A DNA stretch of 64,000 bases, taken from positions 682,001-746,000 of the forward strand of contig NZ_CP113062.1 in assembly GCF_026625765.1 (NCBI RefSeq). The letters run 5' to 3'. Every line of letters starts with the position of its first letter. The stretch's first letter is position 1. Below, in pieces: positions 16,179-23,958 of the stretch. Both the position numbers and the translations under genes were made by a program. Source of the stretch: Frigoribacterium sp. SL97. Lineage in GTDB: Bacteria > Actinomycetota > Actinomycetes > Actinomycetales > Microbacteriaceae. The notes under the pieces were generated by a model. It made no database searches and was not told where the DNA came from. It saw only the letters and a program-made list of their open reading frames with translations.

Positions 16179-17923
16179 CCCTGTCCCGCACCCTGCCGTT
16201 CGCGCCTCCTGCCCTGTCCGATGCGTCGTCGCTCCGCCCTTCCGCGGGGTCGCGGGGCCCGGGGGCCGGCACCGCCCGTGACGCCGACCGCGCGGCCACC
16301 GGCTTCGGTGCCGCCATGCGCGACGAGGGCTCCTCGACGCGAGACGCCGACCGAAACGCCTCCGTCGCGTCTCCTCCTGCCCCCACCCCGGCTCCGGCGT
16401 CCGCCTCGGCCGTGACCGGGTCGTCGTCGCTCGACGCCCCGTCCGTCGCCCCGTGGCGCTGGCCCCTCGCCGAGGCGACCTCGGCACCGACCGCCCCGGT
16501 CGACGAGTCCGACACCGCGACCACCACGACCGAGGCCGCCGCGACGACCGACGGCACCCCCACCGTGCCGAGCGACGCGTCGGTGGCCGGGGGCTCCGTA
16601 CCGGTCGAGGTCGCGACGTCGGCCGCCCCGGCCGAGATGGTCGCCGCCCTCGCCGCTCTGTTGCGCCCCTCCGCCCTCACCGCTCCGGTGCGCGTCGCGT
16701 CGCCGGCCGCCGGTGGCGCCGGGGCCGAGCCGCTCGACCCCGCGCGCGACGGATCGGCGCCCGATCCGTCCGCCGCCTCCGCCGCTCTTGCTCGGACGGC
16801 AGCGGCTGTCCTGGCGGCACCGGCGGTGCAGGCATCCGCAGCCGCAGCTCCCGCCGCGGCCCTCGCCGCGACCGCCGTCTCGACCGTGCAGCCCGCGACC
16901 GCTCCGGCCCCGGGTCCCGCCGGCACGTCCGCCACCGCGGCGAGCCCCGCGGCCGCCGGCGCGGGTGTGCCCGTCGCGCCCGGCGAGCCGACGCCGTCCG
17001 CTCCCGGTGGTGCGGCCCGCGCCGAGTCGGCCGCCGGTCCCGACACGGCCGCCGTCGTCGGCGACTCGGCCCGGAACGGTTCGCCGATGCGGGCGCCCGC
17101 TCCCACCCCCGTCCCGGCAGCGGTCGACCGCCCCCTCGCGCCGGCCGCCCTCGTGGTGCCCGGCACGCCCGGTCCCTCGAGCGCGACGACCGGCACACCG
17201 TCCGGGCCGTCCGCGACGCCCACCGCGGCCTCCCCGGCCGGAGCCTCCGCCCCCGCGGCGACGCCCGCGGCGTCCACCTCCGCACCCGTCCCGGCACCCG
17301 CGACCACCGACCCGATCGTGTTCGCCGCCCCCGCGGTCGGCGCGACGTTCCCCGTCGCCGCGACCGCCGCCTCCTCGTCCGCGACCCCGTCGCCGGTCGC
17401 CACCCCGCCGGCGCCGTTGACCTCGCAGCTCTCCCGGCCCCTGTTCACGCTCGCCGCGGCGGGCCCCGGGGTGCACGTCGTCACGGTCGACGTCGCCCCC
17501 GAGGCGCTCGGACCGGTCACCGTCCGGGCCCACGTCTCGGCACACGGCACGCACGTCGAGATGTTCGCCGCGTCGGACGCCGGCCGTGACGCCGTGCGGG
17601 CGATCCTCGGCGACCTCCGCCGCGACCTCGCGACGGCCGCCTCCACGACCGCGGGAGGCGCGGGTCACCAGACCAGCGTCGACCTCTCGTCCCAGGACCA
17701 GCCGTCCGACGGCCGGGGTGACCGCTCCGGTCAGCTCGGCTCGACCGGGGCGCAGGCCGGTGCCGACGGAGGCGCCGGGCGACGTGCCCGTGACGCCGCC
17801 GAGGCGCGCGGCGCCACCGGCCGCACGCCGCGCGACGGAACCGACCCCCTCGACGCGACGGGCGCGGTCGACCGTGCCCGCGCCTCCTCGTCCCTCTCGA
17901 CGTCCCTCGACGTCCTGGCCTGA
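16175..17923 (+). CDS. fliK: Flagellar hook-length control protein FliK
   Basis: 582 residues. The first ~400 residues are Ala/Pro/Thr/Ser-rich and disordered, as expected for the molecular-ruler part. The compact C-terminal domain (about 415-490) has the hook-length signature VTVDVAPEALGPVTVRAHV, followed by HVEMFAASDAGRDAVRAIL. A Gly/Asp/Arg-rich tail follows. Starts by GTGA overlap with the NlpC/P60 gene and lies right before flgD, the usual context. Low-complexity DNA makes the N-terminal part prone to indels, but the frame is open throughout. Confidence 0.88.
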   Translation: MTLSRTLPFAPPALSDASSLRPSAGSRGPGAGTARDADRAATGFGAAMRDEGSSTRDADRNASVASPPAPTPAPASASAVTGSSSLDAPSVAPWRWPLAEATSAPTAPVDESDTATTTTEAAATTDGTPTVPSDASVAGGSVPVEVATSAAPAEMVAALAALLRPSALTAPVRVASPAAGGAGAEPLDPARDGSAPDPSAASAALARTAAAVLAAPAVQASAAAAPAAALAATAVSTVQPATAPAPGPAGTSATAASPAAAGAGVPVAPGEPTPSAPGGAARAESAAGPDTAAVVGDSARNGSPMRAPAPTPVPAAVDRPLAPAALVVPGTPGPSSATTGTPSGPSATPTAASPAGASAPAATPAASTSAPVPAPATTDPIVFAAPAVGATFPVAATAASSSATPSPVATPPAPLTSQLSRPLFTLAAAGPGVHVVTVDVAPEALGPVTVRAHVSAHGTHVEMFAASDAGRDAVRAILGDLRRDLATAASTTAGGAGHQTSVDLSSQDQPSDGRGDRSGQLGSTGAQAGADGGAGRRARDAAEARGATGRTPRDGTDPLDATGAVDRARASSSLSTSLDVLA

Positions 17924-17935
17924 ACCGGAGACCCC

Positions 17936-18382
17936 ATGCCCTCGATCGACCAGATATCGGGAACCGTCGACGTCGCGACCCAGATCGCCGCCGCCAACGC
18001 CGCGAAGAGCGGCTCGAGCCGTGCGACGGCGAACACGATGGACAGCGAGATGTTCATGAAGCTGCTCGTCACGCAGCTGAAGAACCAGGACCCGTCGACC
18101 CCGATGGACACCAACGCCATGATGTCGCAGACCACCCAGCTGGCGATGATGGAGCAGGTCACCGCGCAGACGACGACGGCCAACGAGAACTTCTCGCTGC
18201 AGATGCGCATCGCCGCGTCGAACCTGGTCGGCCGCGAGGTCAGCTACACGGGACCCGACGGCGTCGAGGTGAAGGGCACCGCGACGAGCGTGTCGTTCGC
18301 CGAGGCCGTCCCGAAGGTCTCGGTCGGCGGGAAGGAGGTCGCGTTGGATCTCATCTCGGGCATCGCCACCACGAAGGCGTGA
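17936..18382 (+). CDS. flgD: Flagellar hook cap protein FlgD
   Basis: 148 residues, the scaffold for hook assembly. The N-terminal motif MFMKLLVTQLKNQDPSTPMD and the TTQLAMMEQV stretch are diagnostic. It is short: it holds the conserved N-terminal region and one small beta domain (EVSYTGPDGVEVKGTATSVS), but lacks the C-terminal FlgD Ig/tudor extension of enteric proteins, as is common in Gram-positives. CGGAGA precedes the ATG. Confidence 0.92.
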   Translation: MPSIDQISGTVDVATQIAAANAAKSGSSRATANTMDSEMFMKLLVTQLKNQDPSTPMDTNAMMSQTTQLAMMEQVTAQTTTANENFSLQMRIAASNLVGREVSYTGPDGVEVKGTATSVSFAEAVPKVSVGGKEVALDLISGIATTKA

Positions 18383-18422
18383 CACGCGTCCCCGACGCGC
18401 ACCCCGCAGCACCACCGGCACC

Positions 18423-18480
18423 ACCCGCACGACCCGCACCACCCGCACGACCCGCACCACCCGCACGACCCGCACCACCC
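18423..18480. repeat. 18-bp tandem repeat, C-rich and T-free, in the flgD-flgE spacer
   Basis: Unit ACCCGCACGACCCGCACC repeated 3.2 times (18423-18440, 18441-18458, 18459-18476, then ACCC). The plus strand has no T from about 18391 to 18481 and is very rich in C over G, so the RNA would be unstructured. This resembles a Rho utilisation site placed between flgD and flgE. Confidence 0.85.
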
Positions 18481-18567
18481 CTCGAACCACACCGGGAGCA
18501 GGACGCGACCGGCACCACCCGCGCAGGACGCGCCTCCAGATCTCTCCCCAGCTGAAAGGCAGCACCC

Positions 18568-19737
18568 ATGCTCCGCTCCCTCTACTCCGGCATCTCGGGC
18601 CTCCGCTCGCACCAGACGATGCTCGACGTCACCGGCAACAACATCGCCAACGTCAACACCGCCGGCTTCAAGTCGTCGACCACCCAGTTCCAGGACACGC
18701 TGTCGCAGATCACGCAGGGCGCCGGCGGCCCGCAGACCGGCATCGGCGGCACGAACCCCGCCCAGATCGGCCTCGGCGTGCAGGTCGCCGGCATCTCGAC
18801 GAACTTCGCCCAGGGGTCGGCGCAGGCCACGGGCAAGGCGACCGACCTGATGATCTCGGGCGACGGCTTCTTCGTCACCCGCCTCGGCAACGACACCGTC
18901 TACACCCGCTCGGGCGCCTTCGACTTCGACGCCGACGGCCGTCTCGTGTCGTCCGACGGCAAGATCGTGCAGGGCTACTCGGCCACGAACGGCGTCATCA
19001 ACGACGGAGGCGCGCTCGGCGACATCACGCTGCCCCTGAACGCGGCGGCCCCCGCGACGGCGACCTCGAGCGCCACGGTCGGCGGCAACCTGCCGAGCGA
19101 GTCGGCGGTCGGCGACAAGATCGTCCGCGACACCAAGGTGTTCGACGCCAACGGCCTCGAGCGCACCCTGACGCTCACCTTCACCCGCACGACGGCCGGC
19201 TGGGACGCCTCCGCGACCGACGGCAACGGAGGCGCCACGGCCTCGCTGGCCTTCGCCGACGGCAAGCAGGCGGGCGCGGCGTCGCTGCGACTCAACGGCG
19301 TCACCGTCGACCTGTCCGGCATCACCGGGTTCGCGGCGCTGAACACGACGTCGATCACCGAGCAGAACGGCCGTGCGGCCGGCACGTTGCAGGGCTTCTC
19401 GCTGTCGAAGGACGGCACCCTGATGGGCCAGTTCAGCAACGGTTCGACGGTCGGCCTCGGCCGCGTCGTCCTCGCGACCTTCACGAACCCCGGCGGCCTC
19501 GAGAAGGAGGGCAACTCGGGCTACCGCGCCACCGCCAACTCGGGTGCCGCGACCGTCGGCGCCCCCGGCTCGCCCGGCATCGGCTCGCTCTCCAGCGGCT
19601 CGCTCGAGATGTCGAACGTCGACCTGTCGCAGGAGTTCACCAACCTGATCGTCGCCCAGCGCGGCTTCCAGGCCAACGCCCGCATCATCACCACCTCGGA
19701 CGAGGTGCTGCAGGAGCTCACCAACCTCAAGCGCTAG
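18568..19737 (+). CDS. flgE: Flagellar hook protein FlgE
   Basis: 389 residues, subunit of the hook. N-terminus LYSGISGLRSHQTMLDVTGN with NIANVNTAGFKSS is diagnostic; the central D1/D2 beta domains contain DLMISGDGFFVTR; the C-terminus ends with SNVDLSQEFTNLIVAQRGFQ and NARIITTSDEVLQEL. AAAGG precedes the ATG. A 186-bp spacer with a C-rich tandem repeat separates it from flgD, unlike the overlapping joints elsewhere in the cluster. A large palindrome follows the stop. Confidence 0.96.
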   Translation: MLRSLYSGISGLRSHQTMLDVTGNNIANVNTAGFKSSTTQFQDTLSQITQGAGGPQTGIGGTNPAQIGLGVQVAGISTNFAQGSAQATGKATDLMISGDGFFVTRLGNDTVYTRSGAFDFDADGRLVSSDGKIVQGYSATNGVINDGGALGDITLPLNAAAPATATSSATVGGNLPSESAVGDKIVRDTKVFDANGLERTLTLTFTRTTAGWDASATDGNGGATASLAFADGKQAGAASLRLNGVTVDLSGITGFAALNTTSITEQNGRAAGTLQGFSLSKDGTLMGQFSNGSTVGLGRVVLATFTNPGGLEKEGNSGYRATANSGAATVGAPGSPGIGSLSSGSLEMSNVDLSQEFTNLIVAQRGFQANARIITTSDEVLQELTNLKR

Positions 19738-19773
19738 TCGGCCGGCTGCCCGCGGCAGTCCGCGGCACCCTCC

Positions 19774-19833
19774 GCACCGCGTTCCGTGCACCACACCCGA
19801 TCTCGTCGCGGTGCGGTGCACGGAATGCGGTGC
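19774..19833. repeat. 60-bp imperfect palindrome, copy 2
   Basis: Arms 19774-19797 and 19810-19833 pair over 24 bases with two mismatches around a 12-base loop. Related in sequence and identical in dimensions to the palindrome at 4314-4373. It sits between flgE and the convergent reverse-transcriptase gene, where it can terminate transcription from both sides. Confidence 0.85.
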
Positions 19834-19840
19834 GTTCGTC

Positions 19841-19878
19841 GTCAGGAGGCGCGGCGCCGGTCAGGAGGTGCGGCGCCG
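19841..19878. repeat. 19-bp tandem duplication next to the reverse-transcriptase stop
   Basis: GTCAGGAGGCGCGGCGCCG (19841-19859) is followed at once by GTCAGGAGGTGCGGCGCCG (19860-19878), one base different. The unit contains the dispersed 11-mer. It ends one base before the stop codon of the minus-strand reverse-transcriptase gene. Confidence 0.8.
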
Positions 19879-19879
19879 G

Positions 19880-21250
19880 TCACCGGGGGACGCGCGCGAA
19901 GGCGGCGCGCAGCCGGGCCCCGCGCCCGGGGTTCAGCTGCTCGACCCAGCCGATGCGCCCCCAGAGCTGAGCGGCGAAGTCCGGGTGCCCGGCCCGGTTC
20001 TGCGCCTCGAGCCCGGTGGTGGCGGCGTTGTGCAGCACGGCCCGCAGCCGGTCGTACTCGGAGCGCATCGTGTTCGTGCCCGCGTTGACCACCACGCCGG
20101 TGACGACCTGTCGCGTGGCGGCTCCGCGCACCCGGGTCTTCGTCGCGTTCAGCAGGTGTCCCTCGTCGCCGACGATGCGTCCGACGCCCCGCACGAACGC
20201 GTCGGCCCGCCCCGCCAGCGTGCCGTCGCCGCTGAACGCCAGGTCGTCGGCGTACCGCGTGTAGGTCGCTCCCGCGGCCCGGGCGTAGCCGGCGAGCCGC
20301 GAGTCGAGCCTCCGCACCGCCACGTTCGCGAGGGTCGGCGAGGTCGGGGCTCCCTGGGCGAGGTGGGCGGCCGAGAGCGCGTGACGCAGGGCGAACCGCT
20401 GCTCGGGGCTGCCGCCCGGCGGCATGCGCGACAGCACGCCCGGCGGCACGGAGGTCGTGCAGAGCCCGGTGAGCACGTGGGCGACGGCGTCCGGCAGGCC
20501 CTCGCGGCGCAGCGCGCCGAACACCTGCCCGGCGGTGACCCGGGCGAAGAACGAGGTCAGGTCGAGGGCGATGACGACCTCTCGGCCGACGTGCCGTCGC
20601 GCGCCGGTGACGGCGCTGCGCCCCGGGACGAAGCCGTGCGCCGCGTCGTGCAGCGGCACCGCCGCCAGCACCTCGTCGAGCACGACGCGGTGCAGGTCGC
20701 GCAGGCGGAACCCGGGCACCTCGAGCAGCCGCGGCGTGCGTCCGGGCCGTGCACGCCACTCGTACCGGTGGTGCTGCAGCGGACCTCCTTCGATCCGGCG
20801 GTTCCACCGGCCGGGGTCGGCGAACCAGTCGAGCTCGCCCACGGTCAGGTGCAGCAGTCGGGCGACGTCGGCCACGGTGCCCAGACGCAGGAGGCGCGGG
20901 TCGGTCGAGCGCGCCTCCTGCGTCACGGGCACGTGGTGGACGATGCGCAGGGGCCGGCCGCGCCTCCTGGCCTCGGTCACCGCCTCGGTGAAGGCCGGAT
21001 CGCGGCGGATGAGGGCGACGAGCGTGCGGGGGTCGTCGTGTGGTGACCGGGGCAGGACGCGGACGAGGCCGCGGGCGAGCGGACGCCAGAACCTGGCCGG
21101 TCCGTCGACGGCCTCGCCTGCGGCGGCGGCCAGTGCGCCCACGGTCCACTCGGCCGCGAGCAGGGCGTCGGCGAGGGCGGTCGCGACGGCATCGGGACCC
21201 GGGTCGGGCTCGCGGGCGCCCACGGCGGACGCGGGGGAGTGGGCGGTCAC
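19880..21250 (-). CDS. Retron-type reverse transcriptase with N-terminal extension
   Basis: 456 residues. The polymerase core is clearly of retron type: AAHGFVPGRSAVTGARRHVG (204-222), first catalytic Asp D230 in IALDLTSFF, LAQGAPTSPTLANV (297-310), the active-site YADD at 333-336 within YTRYADDLAFSG, and the retron thumb motif QVVTG at 381-385. All catalytic acids are present. The first ~145 residues are an extra helical domain absent from minimal retron enzymes; DLLHLTVGELDWFAD-like residues join it to the core. Retrons make a DNA-RNA hybrid from a neighbouring RNA and guard against phage; the RNA and an effector are not recognisable here. GTG start overlaps a small upstream frame (GTGA). 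Lies on the strand opposite to the flagellar genes. Confidence 0.88.
   Translation of the reverse strand: MTAHSPASAVGAREPDPGPDAVATALADALLAAEWTVGALAAAAGEAVDGPARFWRPLARGLVRVLPRSPHDDPRTLVALIRRDPAFTEAVTEARRRGRPLRIVHHVPVTQEARSTDPRLLRLGTVADVARLLHLTVGELDWFADPGRWNRRIEGGPLQHHRYEWRARPGRTPRLLEVPGFRLRDLHRVVLDEVLAAVPLHDAAHGFVPGRSAVTGARRHVGREVVIALDLTSFFARVTAGQVFGALRREGLPDAVAHVLTGLCTTSVPPGVLSRMPPGGSPEQRFALRHALSAAHLAQGAPTSPTLANVAVRRLDSRLAGYARAAGATYTRYADDLAFSGDGTLAGRADAFVRGVGRIVGDEGHLLNATKTRVRGAATRQVVTGVVVNAGTNTMRSEYDRLRAVLHNAATTGLEAQNRAGHPDFAAQLWGRIGWVEQLNPGRGARLRAAFARVPR
20884..20924. repeat. Perfect 15-bp hairpin inside the reverse-transcriptase gene
   Basis: GACGCAGGAGGCGCG (20884-20898) and its exact complement (20910-20924) with an 11-base loop. 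It is made of two opposed copies of the dispersed AGGAGGCGCG motif and is read through in frame, encoding VTQEARSTDPRLL in the linker before the polymerase core. Looks like an in-frame insertion of the repeat. Confidence 0.85.
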
Positions 21251-21537
21251 CCGGTGGTCGTCCGACCGCCGGCCGCGCGGGTCGCGGTCGGGTGCCGCCG
21301 GGGCGGGTGCGGAGTCCGTGTCGGGGGTGACCCGCCTGCGTCCGCGGCGGGTGCGGTGGGGTGGCTGCGGCGGTGCCTCGGCGACTCGTGCATCGGTGCG
21401 GGCCGCGAGCCGCGCGGAGCGCGGTCACCGGCCTGCGGAGCGGTGCCGTGGTCGATCTGCGTGCCCCGGGGTAGCCCCGGAGAGGACGGCGCAGCGCGTG
21501 TGCCCTCCACCTCGCCGAGACACCGTCGCATGCCCAC
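21247..21537 (-). CDS. Possible small Pro/Arg-rich protein upstream of the reverse transcriptase
   Basis: 96-residue open frame ending in TGA that overlaps the reverse-transcriptase GTG (GTGA), as in coupled genes. Composition is Pro, Arg, His, Thr and Ala, with no fold visible, and third-position GC is lower than in neighbouring genes. It may be a real coupled leader gene, or this stretch may instead be the non-coding RNA of the retron, which normally lies just upstream of the polymerase. The data do not decide. Confidence 0.3.
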   Translation of the reverse strand: MGMRRCLGEVEGTRAAPSSPGLPRGTQIDHGTAPQAGDRAPRGSRPAPMHESPRHRRSHPTAPAADAGGSPPTRTPHPPRRHPTATRAAGGRTTTG

Positions 21538-21567
21538 ACGCTAACGGCGACCCCCGACGATCGCGAT

Positions 21568-21622
21568 CCCCCGCAGGGCTGAGCCCCTCGGCGGGCTGGG
21601 CCCCCCCGCAGGGCTGAGCCCC
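21568..21622. repeat. 20-bp exact direct repeat upstream of the reverse-transcriptase gene
   Basis: CCCCCGCAGGGCTGAGCCCC at 21568-21587 and again at 21603-21622, 35 bp apart. Each copy contains GGGCTGAGCCC, able to form a small hairpin. On the minus strand this precedes the reverse transcriptase, the region where a retron RNA would be encoded. Confidence 0.8.
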
Positions 21623-21655
21623 GTGCGTGGTCGGGCCTACGGGCCCGCGACGCGA

Positions 21656-21694
21656 AGGAGGCGCGGTGCCTGCTCTGCAGACGCCGCGCCTCCT
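21656..21694 (-). terminator. Hairpin of paired 11-mers after the DUF4190 gene
   Basis: AGGAGGCGCGG (21656-21666) and CCGCGCCTCCT (21684-21694) form a perfect 11-bp stem with a 17-base loop, 34 bases past the stop of the minus-strand DUF4190-like gene. Placement suits a terminator, although no T-run follows. Confidence 0.6.
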
Positions 21695-21727
21695 GTGCTC
21701 CCCGGCTCGTGCGCCGGGTCGATCGAC

Positions 21728-21997
21728 CTAGTAGGTCTGGACCTGTGCCATGCCGGCGCTGAACGCCGAGATGCCGATGATGATGCCGCCGACGAGGAAG
21801 ACGGCGCTGAGGATCACGCCGGCCAGGGCGAGGCCGTGGCCGCGCTCGCCGGTCTTCTTGATCTGCGACAGGGCGATCAGGCTGACGATGAGGCCGGCGA
21901 GGCTGAAGACGAAGGCCAGGATGAACCCGACGATCGCGAGGACGTTGTAGCCCGCGGCGGTGCCGGCGGACTGGGGCATGGCGGTGTTGTTGGACAT
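21728..21997 (-). CDS. Small DUF4190-like two-helix membrane protein
   Basis: 89 residues with two membrane helices (about 20-42 and 55-80) joined by the loop LSQIKKTGERGHGLALAGV, the typical DUF4190 pattern. These small proteins are common in actinobacteria; function unknown. AGGAG sits seven bases upstream of the ATG. It has its own 5' gap to the YitT-like gene, and a hairpin follows its stop. Confidence 0.82.
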   Translation of the reverse strand: MSNNTAMPQSAGTAAGYNVLAIVGFILAFVFSLAGLIVSLIALSQIKKTGERGHGLALAGVILSAVFLVGGIIIGISAFSAGMAQVQTY

Positions 21998-22110
21998 GAG
22001 ACTCCTAGGTGGTGTGACGTCCGGGGACGTGCAAGAAGAAAGTGACCGCTTCGAGACGAGAATGCCTCAAACAGACCGGTCGTGCACGGAAGTCTGGCAG
22101 AAAGGTGTGA

Positions 22111-22974
22111 TCACGTGTGTCCGACGTACCGGCCGGCCTTGTGGTTCATCGCCAGTACGAGGTTCAACACGACGGCGCCGAGGGCCGAGAGCAGCACGAT
22201 CCACGGCGAGACGACGGTCAGCGAGGTCAGCACGATGACCACGTCGAAGCCCATCTGGACGTAGCCGGCGCGCAGCCCGGCGCGTTCCTGCAGCACAAGG
22301 GCGAGGATGTTGATCCCGCCGAGGCTGGCCCCGTGCCGGAACAGGATGAGCAGGCCGACGCCGACGAGCAGGTTGCCGGCGAGGGTGCCGTAGATCGGGT
22401 TGATCCCGTCGATGTCGAACATCAGCGGGTGCAGGTACGAGAAGGCGGACAGCATGACGACGGTCAGGATCGTCCGCAGGGTGAACGGCCAGCCCTTCTT
22501 CCACACGGCGAGCGCGAAGAACGGCACGTTGACGAGGACGAACAGCACGCCGAAGGTCCAGCCCGTGGCGTAGCTCGTCAGCAGGGCGAGACCGGCCGTG
22601 CCGCCCGACACGGCCCCGCTGGTCTTGAGCAGGAAGAGCCCGAACGAGGCGAGGAAGACACCGGTCACGACGCCCATCACGTTCTCGGCGAGCGTGTGTT
22701 TGTTGACGTCGACGGTCTCGATCGAGCCGGTCAGGGCCGGGTCGTCGATGCCGTGCCGGGCGGGGGCTGCGGCGTCCGGGGTCGCGGCGTCCGGCAGGCC
22801 TGCCGGGGAGGACTCGGGGGCGGGCCCGTCGTCGCTGCCGACGGCGTTCCGCTCGGAGCTCGCGGCGCGGGACATGCTCGCGGTCGGGGTGGGGGAGGAG
22901 GTGCGGGTGACGTCGTCGGCGCGGGCGGCGGGGGTGGTGCCGGGGCGCGACTCGTCGAGGGGTTCGTGGGTCAC
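22111..22974 (-). CDS. YitT/YczE-family membrane protein
   Basis: 287 residues from GTG 22974 (an AGGA lies upstream; GTG 23007 is an alternative adding 11 residues). A disordered N-terminal ~75 residues precedes about six membrane helices with family patterns such as SGAVSGGTAGLALL and GASLGGINILALVLQER. The C-terminal soluble domain of Bacillus YitT is absent. Function not known; probably a transporter-like protein. Separated from the upstream gene by a large palindrome. Confidence 0.8.
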   Translation of the reverse strand: MTHEPLDESRPGTTPAARADDVTRTSSPTPTASMSRAASSERNAVGSDDGPAPESSPAGLPDAATPDAAAPARHGIDDPALTGSIETVDVNKHTLAENVMGVVTGVFLASFGLFLLKTSGAVSGGTAGLALLTSYATGWTFGVLFVLVNVPFFALAVWKKGWPFTLRTILTVVMLSAFSYLHPLMFDIDGINPIYGTLAGNLLVGVGLLILFRHGASLGGINILALVLQERAGLRAGYVQMGFDVVIVLTSLTVVSPWIVLLSALGAVVLNLVLAMNHKAGRYVGHT

Positions 22975-23040
22975 CGGCACATCCTGCCAGCCCCCTGTTT
23001 CGCGCACGTGACGCGCCGCGCGCCCGCTTGTCAGCCTGCC

Positions 23041-23099
23041 GCACCGTCGAGTGGACGTGACGCCGCCGCATGCCGCGGTGTCTCGTCCACACGGCGGTG
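23041..23099. repeat. Imperfect palindrome after the 23114 gene
   Basis: Arms 23042-23066 and 23075-23099 pair over 25 bases with four mismatches around an 8-base loop. It begins 15 bases past the stop of the minus-strand membrane-protein gene and precedes the YitT-like gene, so it may end transcription of the former. It shares the GTGGAC/GTCCAC core with the palindrome at 35739-35796. Confidence 0.8.
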
Positions 23100-23113
23100 T
23101 CCTTCCGGAGCGA

Positions 23114-23704
23114 TCAGGCCACGCCGCTCATCACCATGGCGATCGGCACGACGACGGCGATCAGACCGGCGACCGCCACGAGGGCGCAGAGCACCGGACG
23201 GCGGTTCGTCAGCGGGATGACACCTGGCACGATGGCGGCTGCGTTCTTGCCCGAGAAGACCTGATCGGCCGGCATGATCGTGAGTCGTCCGTGCTGGGCG
23301 ATCTCGAGCAGCTGTTCTCCGGGCCAGTTGGCCTCGGTGAGGACGAGCCGGCGGCCCTTGCCGTCCCGGACGGCGAGGTATCCGAGCGTCTGCACGCCCT
23401 GGTTCAGCATGCAGAGGATGCCCTGGTGGTCGCCGTCCAGGGCGACGGTCGTCGTGCGTCCCCAGCGCCGACGGGCGACCGCCGTGCCCGAGACCGAGAG
23501 GGTCGTCGTCCGAAGGTAGATCCCCAGGCCCACGGCCATCACGACCACCCCCGCCACGAGGTAGGGCAGGGCGGAGACGCCCATCCTGTTGATGCACACG
23601 AGGAAGGCGAGGGGGACGAGGAACGCCCTGCCCTTGGCCTTCGCCCAGAAGTGCGACCATGTCGGTCGGTAGGTGACGGGGGTGCTGAGGGGAGTGGTGG
23701 TCAT
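23114..23704 (-). CDS. Membrane protein with a possible PH-like domain
   Basis: 196 residues from ATG 23704 (GGAGAG upstream). Two helices near residues 28-68, a soluble beta-rich part (LRTTTLSVSGTAVARRRW, then LDGDHQGILCMLNQG), which may be a bacterial PH domain, and a last helix at ~172-192. No family is certain. It is transcribed away from the flbD-motAB promoter region. Confidence 0.7.
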   Translation of the reverse strand: MTTTPLSTPVTYRPTWSHFWAKAKGRAFLVPLAFLVCINRMGVSALPYLVAGVVVMAVGLGIYLRTTTLSVSGTAVARRRWGRTTTVALDGDHQGILCMLNQGVQTLGYLAVRDGKGRRLVLTEANWPGEQLLEIAQHGRLTIMPADQVFSGKNAAAIVPGVIPLTNRRPVLCALVAVAGLIAVVVPIAMVMSGVA

Positions 23705-23852
23705 CGATCTTCTCTCCGGTCGGACGAGGCGTGGGGGCTGCCCTGCCGGTCGGAGCGCGTCGCGGCATCCCGTCATCCGACATGAGCAATGTCACCAACC
23801 TACCGATCGTCGAGACGGGCACGGCAGGGCTGTGGACAACCGCGACCCGCAC

Positions 23853-23880
23853 CTAACGCCCTGCCACCCCCGGCCGATAG
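23853..23880 (+). promoter_or_regulatory. Sigma-28-type promoter of flbD-motA-motB
   Basis: CTAACGCC (23853-23860), 12-base spacer, GCCGATAG (23873-23880). The leader then holds a CCTGCC/GGCAGG hairpin (23913-23935) whose loop reads CCACGGAT, like a degenerate third copy of the element after the flgB and fliH promoters. Confidence 0.85.
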
Positions 23881-23958
23881 TCACCCGTAGCCGCTCAGGA
23901 CGAGCAGCGACACCTGCCCCACGGATGGCGGCAGGAGACACAGACCTAGGACGGGCCG

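Noticed and set aside
18423..18480. Tandem repeat considered as a CRISPR array
   Set aside because: Units are contiguous with no spacers and too short; no cas genes in the window.
18382..18570. Minus-strand frame with Gly-Trp-Cys-Gly-Ser-Cys repeats in the flgD-flgE spacer
   Set aside because: The repeat peptide is only the translation of the 18-bp tandem repeat, in a frame antisense to flagellar genes.
21247..21537. Small frame upstream of the reverse transcriptase as an effector gene of the retron
   Set aside because: Only 96 residues of Pro/Arg-rich sequence without a fold or motif; listed as a weak CDS but not as an effector.
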